Notes: generated by a model from the letters alone, not told the origin. A stretch of DNA of 64,000 bases from Azospirillum brasilense (GCF_007827795.1 NZ_VITI01000008.1:156159-220158), one strand, 5' to 3'; counted from the stretch's first letter, positions 9,280 through 17,393 are shown. Numbers and translations: made by a program.

Positions 9280-10325
9280 CCAATCCGTCGGTTTATGACT
9301 TCCGCAGCGACAATGTGGCCGGCGCGGCGCCGGAGGTGGTCAACGCCCTGGCCGCGGCCGCGGTCGGGTCCGCCGATCCCTATGGGCAGGACCCGCTGAC
9401 CGCCAGCGTCACCCGCCGCCTGTCCGCCCTTTTCGAGGCGGAGGTGACGGTGTTCCCGGTCGCCACCGGGACGGCGGCCAACGCGCTGGCCCTGTCGGCC
9501 CTGGTCCCACCCTACGGCGCGGTCTACTGCCACCAGGAAAGCCACATCCACGTCGACGAGTGCGGCGCGCCGGAGATGGCCACCGGCGGGGCCAAGCTGG
9601 TGCCGCTGGCCGGGGAGGGCGGCAAGCTGACCCCCGCCGCGCTGACCGCGGCGCTCGGCGGTGCGGGGATCGGCGTGGTCCACCGGGTGCAGCCCGCCGC
9701 CCTCAGCCTGACCCAGGCGACGGAGGCCGGCACGGTCTACCGCCCGCAGGAGGTGGCGGCCCTGACCGACGTCGCGCACGCCCACGGCATGGCCGTGCAC
9801 ATGGACGGCGCCCGCTTCGCCAACGCGGTGGCCCGGCTGGGCTGCGCCCCGGCGGATGTGACCTGGAAGGCCGGGGTGGACGTGCTGTCGCTGGGCGGCA
9901 CCAAGGGCGGCTGCCTCGCCGCGGAGGCGGTGGTGTTCTTCAACCCGGCGCTGGCCGAGGATTTCGGCTTCCGCCGCAAGCGGGCGGGGCATCTGGTGTC
10001 CAAGGGCCGCTTCCTGTCGGCGCAGCTCGACGCCTGGCTGGCCGACGATCTGTGGCTGCGGCTGGCCCGCCACGCCAACGCCATGGCCGACCGGCTGTCG
10101 CAGGGCCTCGCCGCGCTGCCGGGTGCGGAGCTGGCCCATCCGGTGGAGGCCAACGAGATCTTCGTGCGCCTGCCCGCGGCGGTGGCCGACGGGCTGGAGG
10201 CCGCGGGCTACCGCTTCTACCGCTGGGAGGGCGATCTGCTGCGTCTGGTCACCGCCTTCGACACGCCGCAGGCCGTCGTGAACTCTTTTCTGAAAATCGC
10301 CAAAGGTCTGTCAGAAAAGGCTTGA
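9276..10325 (+). CDS. ltaE: Low-specificity L-threonine aldolase
   Basis: PLP enzyme that cleaves L-threonine or L-allo-threonine to glycine and acetaldehyde. 349 aa, starting with the typical YDFRSDNVAGAAPEVV. It has the HIHVDECGAPE segment with a stacking His, an HMDGARFANA segment with the PLP-contacting Asp, and LSLGGTKGGCLAAEAVVFF with the Schiff-base lysine at residue 210. The ATG at 9276 overlaps the stop of the preceding gene (ATGA), so translation is probably coupled. A tRNA pair follows downstream. Confidence 0.94.
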   Translation: MTNPSVYDFRSDNVAGAAPEVVNALAAAAVGSADPYGQDPLTASVTRRLSALFEAEVTVFPVATGTAANALALSALVPPYGAVYCHQESHIHVDECGAPEMATGGAKLVPLAGEGGKLTPAALTAALGGAGIGVVHRVQPAALSLTQATEAGTVYRPQEVAALTDVAHAHGMAVHMDGARFANAVARLGCAPADVTWKAGVDVLSLGGTKGGCLAAEAVVFFNPALAEDFGFRRKRAGHLVSKGRFLSAQLDAWLADDLWLRLARHANAMADRLSQGLAALPGAELAHPVEANEIFVRLPAAVADGLEAAGYRFYRWEGDLLRLVTAFDTPQAVVNSFLKIAKGLSEKA

Positions 10326-10333
10326 TCGGGCCG

Positions 10334-10356
10334 GGTGGGTTCGCTAAAAACCCGCC
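10334..10356 (+). terminator. Weak hairpin after the threonine aldolase gene
   Basis: GGTGGGTT (10334-10341) pairs with AACCCGCC (10349-10356) around a 7-base loop, 9 bases after the stop codon. There is no T-run after it, so it may only protect the transcript end. Confidence 0.35.
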
Positions 10357-10393
10357 ACGCCGACGACGCCACGTCGTCAGACGACGAAAGACT

Positions 10394-10469
10394 GTCCCCT
10401 TCGTCTAGAGGCCTAGGACACCGCCCTCTCACGGCGGTAACAGGGGTTCGAATCCCCTAGGGGACGCCA
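10394..10469 (+). tRNA. tRNA-Glu (anticodon CTC), copy 1
   Basis: 76 bases including an encoded CCA. The acceptor stem GTCCCCT/AGGGGAC is fully paired. The anticodon arm is CCGCC-CTCTCAC-GGCGG with anticodon CTC, reading GAG. The T arm CAGGGGTTCGAATCCCCT is canonical. An identical copy lies 38 bases downstream, so both are probably processed from one transcript. Confidence 0.98.
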
Positions 10470-10507
10470 CTTTCGTTCGGCTGGCAACCGAGCATCGCCC
10501 GATGAAG

Positions 10508-10583
10508 GTCCCCTTCGTCTAGAGGCCTAGGACACCGCCCTCTCACGGCGGTAACAGGGGTTCGAATCCCCTAGGGGACGCCA
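10508..10583 (+). tRNA. tRNA-Glu (anticodon CTC), copy 2
   Basis: Base-for-base identical to the copy at 10394-10469, including the encoded CCA. The spacer between the copies (10470-10507) is unrelated sequence. A GC-rich hairpin follows 22 bases later. Confidence 0.98.
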
Positions 10584-10605
10584 TCCTTTCCGGCACCAAC
10601 GATCC

Positions 10606-10629
10606 ACGGCCCGCCAATCGGCGGGCCGT
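10606..10629 (+). terminator. Terminator after the tRNA-Glu pair
   Basis: A 10-bp perfect stem (ACGGCCCGCC and its complement) around AATC, followed by CGTCGTTTCC. The weak T-run limits confidence, but the position suits the tRNA transcript end, and it may also serve the convergent methyltransferase gene. Confidence 0.65.
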
Positions 10630-10674
10630 CGTCGTTTCCGCACCATGCACCGGCGCCATCCAGCCGTGTCCCCC

Positions 10675-11433
10675 TCAGGTCTTGCGGATCAGGAAGGACA
10701 TGGAGTCCGCGGTCTCGTAGAGCGCAACGCCGCAGCGGCAGCGCATCGCCGCGTAATCGTAATCACTGGAACCGCATTTGTAGCAGTGCAGGGGCAGGCG
10801 GGTGCGCCGGTACAGCTCGATCCCGGCGATGTCCGCGTGCAGCGCCTTCACCTCCTCCGCCGTGAAGAAATCCTTCGACGCCAAGCCAGCGGCCATCGCG
10901 TCGGTGAAGGGAATCCCCGCCGCTCGGATGTGCTGAAGGGCGAGGAGCAGCTGGAGGCTGGTGGCCGGGGGCTGGGCGTAATCGGCGCAATAGGCCTGGT
11001 AGAGGCTGTGGTCCGGGTGGGAGGTGTGAACGTCCTCCAGAATATATAGGCCGCCGCTGCGCAGGTGGGGCAGGGACTGGGTCAGGCACCACGCCTGATG
11101 CTGGGGGATGTGGCTGCCGTCTTCGATGATGAGGTCGAAGAGGATGCCGTTGGCCCGCAGGCTGCGCCCGATGTGCTCGGGATCGTTCTGGTCGAACCGC
11201 ACATACTGGATGCGGTCGTCCTGCGGCCATTCCGGCTGCGGCTCCAGGATATCGGCGCCGATGATGAAGGCGTCCGGAAACTGGGAGCGCAGCCAACGGA
11301 TCGAATCGCCCCGGAACACCCCGTATTCCAGGATGATCCGCACCGGGCCCAGCGTCTGGAAAGCCTGACGGTAGGTGTCGATGTACTGGTGCCAGTAATG
11401 CTTGTCGGAACCCGTCCCGTCCACGTTGCCCAT
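10675..11433 (-). CDS. Class I SAM-dependent methyltransferase with C-terminal zinc-ribbon-like tail
   Basis: 252 aa. The N-terminus (GSDKHYWHQYIDTYRQAF) and the SAM-binding strands ILEYGVFRGDSIRWL (motif I) and FIIGADILEPQPEW (motif II) resemble the CmcI/macrocin O-methyltransferase-like group, followed by FDLIIEDGSHIPQHQ (motif IV with metal-type Asp and His) and GGLYILEDVHTSH. The C-terminus holds CYKCGSSDYDYAAMRCRCG, a four-cysteine cluster that could bind zinc. The substrate is unknown; such enzymes often act on sugars or natural products. The ATG at 11433, with GGGGA seven bases upstream, is preferred over an in-frame TTG at 11439. It stands alone, with the lytic transglycosylase gene upstream on the same strand. 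Confidence 0.82.
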   Translation of the reverse strand: MGNVDGTGSDKHYWHQYIDTYRQAFQTLGPVRIILEYGVFRGDSIRWLRSQFPDAFIIGADILEPQPEWPQDDRIQYVRFDQNDPEHIGRSLRANGILFDLIIEDGSHIPQHQAWCLTQSLPHLRSGGLYILEDVHTSHPDHSLYQAYCADYAQPPATSLQLLLALQHIRAAGIPFTDAMAAGLASKDFFTAEEVKALHADIAGIELYRRTRLPLHCYKCGSSDYDYAAMRCRCGVALYETADSMSFLIRKT

Positions 11434-11452
11434 CCGCAATCCCCATCGCCGA

Positions 11453-11477
11453 CTTTTCCCGCATGATACGGGAAAAG
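11453..11477 (-). terminator. Hairpin between transglycosylase and methyltransferase genes
   Basis: CTTTTCCCG (11453-11461) and CGGGAAAAG (11469-11477) form a perfect 9-bp stem with a 7-base loop, just after the transglycosylase stop. A second stem overlaps the stop codon (GCGCTTC...GAAGCGC). No T-run follows on the minus strand, so true terminator activity is uncertain. Confidence 0.4.
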
Positions 11478-11491
11478 CCGGCGGGAGCGCT

Positions 11492-12502
11492 TCACCGTTT
11501 TGTGGAAGCGCCCGGGCGGGAGACGTTCAATTCGGCGACCTCCTCCTGCTTGGCGGCGGGCAGGCCGGCGGAACGGACCACGCCGGGATCGTGGGGATGG
11601 ACGCGGCGCGGGTAGACGCTGTGGACCTTCACCACATAGTCCTGCGTCTCGCGGTAGGGCGGGACGCCCTTGTACTGGAGCACGGCCCCTTCGCCCGCGT
11701 TGTAGCCGGCCAGCGCCAGCGTCACGTTGCCGTCGAAATAGGCCAGCAGCCAGCGCAGATACTTCATGCCGCCGCGCAGGTTCTGCTCGGGATCGAAGGG
11801 CTTGGTGACGCCGAAGCGCTCCGCCGTCTCGGGGATCAGCTGCATCAGCCCCATGGCGTTCTTTTCCGACACCACATCCACGCGGTAACCGGATTCCACG
11901 GCGATCACCGCCAGCACCAGATCCGGGTCGAGCCCGTAGCTGGGGGCCATCTTGGTGACCATGGCGCGGATTTCCTTGGGCGGCATGCGGATCACGCCCC
12001 AGCGCACGCTCGGCGGTTCGCAGCGGTCGGGCGCCTTGCCTGCCGCGCTCTTGCCAGAGGCGCCCTTGCTGGTGGCATTGACCGGCTTGACCATCTGCGC
12101 CGCGTCCTCATTGCCCAGCTGGGCGGCGCGGCGCAGCCAGGAGCGGCCGAGATCCTCGTCCTTCGACACCGCGCCGCGCCCGGCCATGTGCATGCGCCCG
12201 GCGCGGTAGGCCGCCTCGGCGTAGTCCTGGCGGGCCGCCCGGCAATAAAGGGAGAGGGCCATCCGCTCGTCCCGGTTCACGCCCTTGCCGACCTCGTAGC
12301 GCATGGCCAGTTCGTACTGGGCGCGGGCGCTGCCCTTGCCGGCGAGCGCCTCCAAGGCGCGGATCGTGCGCTCGCCCGTGCTCTGGAAAGCGGATGGTTG
12401 CGCTGCGGCCGTCTGGGCTGACGTCTCCTGTGCCACGGCCGGAAGCACCGTCAGAAAGGATGCAACCAGTCCGCCGGCCGCCAGCGTTGCCGCTGTTTTC
12501 AC
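11492..12502 (-). CDS. Secreted Sel1-repeat lytic transglycosylase
   Basis: Cleaves the glycan strands of peptidoglycan in the periplasm (family role of SLT enzymes). I place the start at GTG 12502, which gives 336 aa and a clean signal peptide: MKTAATLAAGGLVASFLTV then LPAVA before QE. The frame stays open to 12832, but its extra 110 codons would bury this signal peptide and are not protein-like. About residues 50-135 hold Sel1-type repeats (YELAMRYEVGKGVNRDERMA and AAYRAGRMHMAGRGAVSKDE). Residues 190-300 are the SLT domain, with the catalytic Glu in AVIAVESGYR followed by NAMGLMQLIP and LALAGYNAGEGAV. Sel1 plus SLT suggests targeting by protein contacts. Confidence 0.88.
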   Translation of the reverse strand: MKTAATLAAGGLVASFLTVLPAVAQETSAQTAAAQPSAFQSTGERTIRALEALAGKGSARAQYELAMRYEVGKGVNRDERMALSLYCRAARQDYAEAAYRAGRMHMAGRGAVSKDEDLGRSWLRRAAQLGNEDAAQMVKPVNATSKGASGKSAAGKAPDRCEPPSVRWGVIRMPPKEIRAMVTKMAPSYGLDPDLVLAVIAVESGYRVDVVSEKNAMGLMQLIPETAERFGVTKPFDPEQNLRGGMKYLRWLLAYFDGNVTLALAGYNAGEGAVLQYKGVPPYRETQDYVVKVHSVYPRRVHPHDPGVVRSAGLPAAKQEEVAELNVSRPGASTKR

Positions 12503-13138
12503 CGCCTTGAAGCGGCTTTCGACGATTGGTGAAGTCGGCCGGTCTTTCGGCGTATGCGGGAAGATCAGCGCACTAGCGCCAACGTCCGGCTGTCCACGAA
12601 AGACGTAATGCGATATGGTTCGGGCCAACAGAGGAAGCGGAGCACAATGAAATAAGACTTCCGCTAAGGGACGGAAACGCCGCCTATACAGAGAAGAAGA
12701 ACCGCTGGCAGCGGACCTGCGGAAGGATGAATGAGCGAATTCATCGTTGGCCATAGACATGGCTATCCCGCAAAGGAGATTTGAGGTCGGTTGGTGAAAG
12801 CCATCCGGCCTTTTCCTTTTGAGCAAAGTCATGAAGCCTCCCGTATGTCCGGAGACGATACCTCATCCCTGACCGAATGCTACGGGAGCAATCGGACGAT
12901 CCATGGCATTTAGGGGTAATCTCGCCAAATTGTTAAGGGGCTTAGCCTTTTTCCCAACTGGCAGCCCCCGTGGTGCGCCATTACGTACTGATGGACCGAC
13001 GATTGTCGTTGGAGAATCCGGTTACGCCCCGCGCGCATTCGGCGCAAGGCGGGGGCCGGAGCGATGGTTCGGGCGTTTTCAGACGCGCCCGACATGATCG
13101 GGACATCTTTCGGTACACAGGGAGGCAGCGTTCCACCG
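12503..13138. other. 636-base region without a convincing gene
   Basis: It lies between the divergent transglycosylase and ECF sigma genes. The base mix is less G+C-biased than coding DNA here (for example around 12640-12860). The open frames inside read as arginine-rich or low-complexity shadows. It must hold the promoters of both genes. GGAGG at 13121-13125 belongs to the sigma factor's translation start. Confidence 0.5.
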
Positions 13139-13843
13139 ATGGCGAACCACGTCGCGAGTTCCTTGCGCCGTCCGGCAAGCAGCCCCGCGCCGCTTGACCC
13201 CGTCGCCCTCAAGCCGGTGATGGCAAGCCGCCGTGCGGACGAGGACGAGTTGAACGTTGCGGTCGAAGCCGAGGAGGGCGTCGAAATCGACGATCCGGCC
13301 GCCGAGGACGCGGCTCAAACACCCTCGGCACCGCTGGCGCCCCCCGATCCGGCGATCATCGCGCAGATCGAGGCGGAGATTCCCCGCCTGCGCCGCTTCG
13401 CCCGCGCCATGGTGCGGGACGCCACGCTGGCCGACGACCTCGTTCAGGAATGCCTGGAGCGCGCCCTGTCGCGCCTGCATCTCTGGCGGCCCGGCAGCAA
13501 TCTGCGCGCCTGGCTCTTCACCATCCTGCGCAACCTGCACATCAACGGCATCCGTCGTCGGCAGGCGGTCGTGGACATCGACGGGGAAGGGCAGGCGGCG
13601 ATCGGCGCCGCCCATGGCGGGCAGTTCGTCCGGCTGGAACTGCGCGACCTGAAGCGCGCGCTCGGCCTGCTGCCGACCGAACAGCGGGAGGTGGTCCTGC
13701 TGATCGGGCTTGAGGGCATTTCCTATGGCGAGGCCGCCGATATCCTGGGCATCTCGATCGGCACCGTGAAGTCGCGCCTGTCGCGCGGCCGCCGTGCCCT
13801 GCGCCAGCTCATGGAAGGGCACAGCCCGACCGACGACGATTGA
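13139..13843 (+). CDS. ECF-type RNA polymerase sigma factor
   Basis: 234 aa. Region 2 is at about residues 85-150 (RRFARAMVRDATLADDLVQE, then NLRAWLFTILRNLHINGIRR); region 4 is at about 175-225 (LPTEQREVVLLIGLEGISYG, then AADILGISIGTVKSRLSRGR). An extra proline/acid-rich N-terminus of about 75 residues precedes region 2, longer than a typical ECF factor. The sequence type resembles the alphaproteobacterial general-stress (EcfG/RpoE-like) group, but neither NepR nor PhyR is adjacent, so the group is uncertain. The start at ATG 13139 follows GGAGG by 13 bases; ATG 13094 and GTG/ATG 13064 are in-frame alternatives. Confidence 0.88.
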   Translation: MANHVASSLRRPASSPAPLDPVALKPVMASRRADEDELNVAVEAEEGVEIDDPAAEDAAQTPSAPLAPPDPAIIAQIEAEIPRLRRFARAMVRDATLADDLVQECLERALSRLHLWRPGSNLRAWLFTILRNLHINGIRRRQAVVDIDGEGQAAIGAAHGGQFVRLELRDLKRALGLLPTEQREVVLLIGLEGISYGEAADILGISIGTVKSRLSRGRRALRQLMEGHSPTDDD

Positions 13844-13899
13844 CCTGTCCGCATTTCAGGCCGCGTTCCGCATCCGCTCACGGCTGACCGCACAGAGAA

Positions 13900-13931
13900 A
13901 CCGGCAACGCTCCGAATGGGGCGTTGCCGGT
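13900..13931. terminator. Bidirectional hairpin between ECF sigma and DUF1328 genes
   Basis: ACCGGCAACGC (13900-13910) pairs perfectly with GCGTTGCCGGT (13921-13931) around a 10-base loop. On the minus strand the stem is followed by TTTCTC, fitting the end of the DUF1328 transcript; on the plus strand it lies 57 bases after the sigma factor stop. Confidence 0.65.
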
Positions 13932-14058
13932 CAGGTGCGAGGCTAACATCGAGAGGCTTTGGGGGTAATCGCGAGCCTGACCTTCCGAGACGTGAAAGGC
14001 CGGGCAAGGGCGCGCTGCGGGAAACGCCTGCCCGGACGGTTCCGGGCGGGTGCTGGGT

Positions 14059-14223
14059 CTAGCGGCGCCTGACCAGGCCCAGAATCAAACTCGCCGCGAA
14101 CAGGATCAGGAAGAGGAAGAACAGGATTTGCGCAATGCCCGAAGAGGCTGACGCAATTCCTCCGAAACCGAGTGCGCCGGCGATCAGCGCGATCACGAAG
14201 AAAACAAGTGCCCAATAGAGCAT
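14059..14223 (-). CDS. DUF1328 (YtjA-like) small membrane protein
   Basis: 54 aa, beginning [20 protein letters not shown] and ending with a basic LVRRR. Two hydrophobic helices (about 2-22 and 28-50) flank a short [11 protein letters not shown] turn, which is the DUF1328 pattern. The ATG at 14223 has GGGAGG in front (plus-strand CCTCCC at 14229-14234). Members are often stress-induced inner-membrane proteins; the molecular role is unknown. It lies next to an ECF sigma gene, convergent with it. A GGAAC-type element upstream is noted separately. Confidence 0.88.
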   Translation of the reverse strand: MLYWALVFFVIALIAGALGFGGIASASSGIAQILFFLFLILFAASLILGLVRRR

Positions 14224-14552
14224 CCTAACCTCCCTCGCTCGGTCCGAAGCGCATTACGGCTCGTCCGGCGCGCAGTCTGTTGAACGTCCTACTCTGTGAA
14301 GAGCGTGTCAGTATTGTGCAGAACACGCCTTCGCTCTGAAAGGTTCCCGGACCCCGCTCCAGTAAAGAGCTTTTTTTGGGTAGGGTCGGTCCCAAAAGGA
14401 GGAGGGGCATCCCGATAACGCTGGCTTGACCGCAACAACGGTCGACGAGCGCTGTTGTCGGGTCGCCAGCCTGCTCGGTTCCGGCCGGGCGGGCGAAAAG
14501 GCGCAGCGCCGCTGCCGCGGTGCGAGACGCCGTATCGAGAGAAGAGGATGCC
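14224..14552. other. Divergent promoter region between DUF1328 and the repeat-protein gene
   Basis: 329 bases without a credible gene. It contains the DUF1328 ribosome-binding site, a minus-strand GGAAC-N17-TGTT element (14347-14322) and a T-run (TTTTTTT around 14371-14377). The frame crossing it on the minus strand (to 14563) reads as low-quality sequence. Confidence 0.45.
14322..14347 (-). promoter_or_regulatory. Candidate ECF-type promoter for DUF1328
   Basis: On the minus strand GGAAC (14347-14343) is followed after 17 bases by TGTT (14325-14322). The published alphaproteobacterial general-stress consensus is GGAAC-N16/17-CGTT, so one -10 position differs. It lies about 100 bases upstream of the DUF1328 start. 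Confidence 0.3.
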
Positions 14553-15206
14553 ATGAACGCCAAACTGTCCCTCGCCGTTCTCGCCGCGACCCTTGCGGCC
14601 GCTCCCGCCGCGATGGCCCAGACCTATCAGAACAACGCGCCGCAGGTTCCCTACGAGCGCTCCAGCCCCTCGGGCCTGCCGACCACCAGCCCGCAGGTGG
14701 AAAGCCTGCCCGGCGAGCGGGCCGACCCGTGGAGCGACCGGACCCAGAACCGGATGCCGGACGGCCGCATGCCCGACCGTGTGACCAGCGGCACCGCCGA
14801 GTCCACCGTTGGGTCCGGCGCCGCAGGCACCTACGGCAGCACCGGCACCTATGGGGCGCCCGGCACCTATGGTTCGACCGGGAACATGAACAACAGCATG
14901 CCGAACAGCGGCGCCATGGGGACCACCGGCTCGGCCACCGGCACCATGCCCAACACCATGCAGGGCAACCGGCAGGTCATCATGAACGTCGATCCCAACA
15001 CCACCCAGCGCGCCGAGCGCGGCCAGAACCGCAAGGAGCTGATGCAGACCTCGCTGCTGAATTACTTCAGCGCCGCCGGCTTCACCTCGGTCCGCGACTT
15101 CCGCAAGCAGGGTGAGAACTACGTGGCGGAGGCTCAGTCGGCCAACGGCACCTGGAGCACCGTGCTGCTCGATGCCAAGACCGGCACGATCTCCGAAATC
15201 CGCTGA
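14553..15206 (+). CDS. Secreted Gly/Thr/Ser-rich repeat protein
   Basis: 217 aa, unrecognised as a whole. Residues 1-22 are a Sec signal peptide (LSLAVLAATLAAAPAAMA before QT). The middle is low complexity, with three tandem copies of a GTYGST/AP unit at residues 92-110 followed by Met/Asn/Gly-rich sequence. The C-terminal 60 residues (LLNYFSAAGFTSVRDFRKQG and TWSTVLLDAKTGTISEIR) look like a PepSY-type small alpha/beta domain. The start at 14553 follows GAGGA; an overlapping ATG at 14548 ends after two codons. Probably periplasmic; no operon partner. Confidence 0.8.
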   Translation: MNAKLSLAVLAATLAAAPAAMAQTYQNNAPQVPYERSSPSGLPTTSPQVESLPGERADPWSDRTQNRMPDGRMPDRVTSGTAESTVGSGAAGTYGSTGTYGAPGTYGSTGNMNNSMPNSGAMGTTGSATGTMPNTMQGNRQVIMNVDPNTTQRAERGQNRKELMQTSLLNYFSAAGFTSVRDFRKQGENYVAEAQSANGTWSTVLLDAKTGTISEIR

Positions 15207-15224
15207 TCATCGGTCCGCCGCGGC

Positions 15225-17300
15225 TCACTCCATCAGCCTCGGCCATGATCCGGTCAGGTGGCCGTAACCCGCCGTGACCGACGCGTCGTACAGGGGCAAT
15301 GGCTGGCGCAGCCGTTGCCCCGCGTCGCGGCCGAGGGTGCGCACCGCGGTCCCCAGCCGTCCGTCCGGCGGCCAGGAGCCGCCGGGATTCAAGGGCATCG
15401 TCAGCGCGATGCCTTGATCCAGCCGCCCACCGTAGCGGCTTTGCGCGCCCTCCGGCCCCTCGGTCCAGGTGATCTGGGCGGACAGGCGGATGCCGCCGTC
15501 GAAGGCGCGCATCAGCTCGACCGTGCCGCCCCAATCGCCGCCGAGATAGCGGCCCAGCCGCAGCACACCTGTGGTGGCGGCCCCCGGTGCTTCCCAATAG
15601 AGGCTGGCGTGGCCGGTGTTCCGCCCGCTTTCCGGGGCAAGGCGCAGCACGTCGTCGGGCGGACGCTTCCAGACGCGGTTGAGGTCGAGCCCGAGCACCC
15701 AGCGCGCCGTCAGGGGGCGGTACAGCGCCTCCGCTCCCACACCACCGAACATCTCCTCGAAATGGCCGACGGACAGGCGCGTGCTCCAACTCGCGGAGGG
15801 CGCGGCCAGCCACGCGGCGTACAGCCGCTCGACCGCGGCAATGCGGTCGGCGTAGCGCGGCAGGTCGCTGCGCACCGGCTCCGCCGCCGGGATGGCGTTG
15901 GTGTCGAGGAGGTGGAGGTTGTGGCTGACGTTCAACCGCAGCCCGCCGCTGAGAACCAGCCCGCGCAGCGGTTCCCCCGTCAGCACCGCGTCGCCATAGG
16001 TCCGCTGCACCAGCGGCGCGCTCTGTTCGAACAGACTGGCTTCGACGGTTGGAACGACGGTCAGGGTCAAGGGCGCCGACCAGTCCGGCGGAGGGCCGGC
16101 AGAGCGGTCCACGCGGGCTGTTCGCCAGATCTCCTCGGGACTGCCGCGCTTGCCGGCCGCCCGCTCCACGGCGCGGCGCGTCAGGGTGACGGCGGTGCCG
16201 TCCAGCCCGGCGCTGCCGGTGACGACGGTCAGCCATTCGACCTCCGGCGGCGCCCCGTCGGCCAGCAGGCGCGCGGCGCGCCCAACCTCCCGCGCCAGCG
16301 GAGCGGTCCCGGCGCCCGCCGGGTCCAGCCAAAGGGTGGCGTGGTCACCGTCGATCAGCGCGGCGCGGGCGGGCAGCCGGTGAAGCCGGGCCAAGGCCGC
16401 GATGTCCGGTGCGGGTAGGGCGGCGTCCGGCGAGGCGGGACGGGCGCCGACCGCGGGTGGCGGCGTGCGTGGTCTGATGTCGGCCACGTCCCGCGGGTCG
16501 AAGCGGGCGGCGAGGCGCAGCATGGCGCGCGATCCCTGTTCGACGCCGGCACCCAGCTCCAGCCAGTTCCAGGGTCGGTAGGCCAGGCCGGCGTTCAGCG
16601 GCAGGCCGGGCCGGAAGCTCGGGTCGTCCTGCTGCTGGGCGCGGAAACTGTCGGCGCTGTACTCCAGCTTGACGCTGAGCCCGTCCAGCGGCGTGTGCCA
16701 CTCGACGCCGCCGAACAGGGCGGCGCGCTCTCCCGTGAACCACGCCTCCGGCCCGCGGGACGACTCCTTCGCCGGGTCGCGGTCGCGCTTGAAGCGCCCG
16801 CCGAGGAAGCGCAGCGGGTTGCGGATATGCCCGTAGTCGCCGAGCCCGCCCCAGCCGATCCCCAGGCTGACATCGACGTCCCACCAGCGGCGCGAGGCGA
16901 CCAGATACTCCCCCGCGAAGCGGCCCTTGCCCGGCAGGTCCAGCCCGCCGCCGGTGACGTCCCGCCCGCCGACCGCCAGCGCCGGCCACCACGGCCCCTC
17001 GCGCAGCAGGCGCAACTTGGCGTCCACCCCCGGCTCGCTGAGACCGTGCCAGCTCGGGTAGCTGCTGTCGCGCAGCGTGACTTCCAGGCTCGGCAGAAGC
17101 TGAGCCCCGGCGAAGACGTGACGGTGCAGGCCACCGAGAGCGGTCAGTCCGGCGGTGACGGTGCCGTCGGGCAGGGCGCGTGCCGTCGGCGTCTGAATCA
17201 GCCCGGCGGTCCCCCAGTCGGATAGGGTCGCCTCAAGCCCCTCCGCCCGAGCGGGCAGGGCGGCAAAGGACAGCGCCAGGACAAGGAGAACGCGGTTCAC
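15225..17300 (-). CDS. YjbH-domain outer-membrane protein
   Basis: 691 aa. Signal peptide at 1-19 (VLLVLALSFAALPARA before EG). The N-terminal half (DWGTAGLIQTPTARALPDGT through WWDVDVSLGIGWGGLGDYG) and the repeated aromatic beta-strands in the C-terminal half match the YjbH family, predicted beta-barrel or envelope proteins linked to exopolysaccharide production. A proline-rich linker lies near residues 270-290. The start is GTG 17300 (an overlapping upstream ATG stops after two codons); no strong ribosome-binding site is visible, so the exact start is uncertain. No polysaccharide genes adjoin it here. Confidence 0.85.
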   Translation of the reverse strand: MNRVLLVLALSFAALPARAEGLEATLSDWGTAGLIQTPTARALPDGTVTAGLTALGGLHRHVFAGAQLLPSLEVTLRDSSYPSWHGLSEPGVDAKLRLLREGPWWPALAVGGRDVTGGGLDLPGKGRFAGEYLVASRRWWDVDVSLGIGWGGLGDYGHIRNPLRFLGGRFKRDRDPAKESSRGPEAWFTGERAALFGGVEWHTPLDGLSVKLEYSADSFRAQQQDDPSFRPGLPLNAGLAYRPWNWLELGAGVEQGSRAMLRLAARFDPRDVADIRPRTPPPAVGARPASPDAALPAPDIAALARLHRLPARAALIDGDHATLWLDPAGAGTAPLAREVGRAARLLADGAPPEVEWLTVVTGSAGLDGTAVTLTRRAVERAAGKRGSPEEIWRTARVDRSAGPPPDWSAPLTLTVVPTVEASLFEQSAPLVQRTYGDAVLTGEPLRGLVLSGGLRLNVSHNLHLLDTNAIPAAEPVRSDLPRYADRIAAVERLYAAWLAAPSASWSTRLSVGHFEEMFGGVGAEALYRPLTARWVLGLDLNRVWKRPPDDVLRLAPESGRNTGHASLYWEAPGAATTGVLRLGRYLGGDWGGTVELMRAFDGGIRLSAQITWTEGPEGAQSRYGGRLDQGIALTMPLNPGGSWPPDGRLGTAVRTLGRDAGQRLRQPLPLYDASVTAGYGHLTGSWPRLME

Positions 17301-17370
17301 GCCATGGTGGTGATGGTCGGGGAAAGTTCCCGATCCATGGCATTTTCATGCGTATGAATGCAACCCCTAT

Positions 17371-17393
17371 CCCTCGCCCCTTCGGGGAGAGGG
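17371..17393. repeat. C-rich/G-rich intergenic hairpin (family member)
   Basis: CCCTCGCCCC-TTC-GGGGAGAGGG, a 10-bp stem with one mismatch. It lies in the 119-base gap between the ACT-domain gene and yjbH (both minus strand). The same hairpin with perfect arms occurs at 38550-38572 and 57959-57981. Confidence 0.7.

Noticed and set aside
12503..12832. 110-codon N-terminal extension of the transglycosylase
   Set aside because: Would place an unrelated Arg/Ser-rich stretch before a clear signal peptide. The GTG at 12502 explains secretion better.
12910..13212. Small open frames on both strands before the ECF sigma gene
   Set aside because: No ribosome-binding sites or protein-like composition; treated as promoter region.
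14826..14882. Possible CRISPR-like short repeats
   Set aside because: They are in-frame codon repeats of a GTYG unit inside a secreted protein gene, with no spacers and no cas genes.
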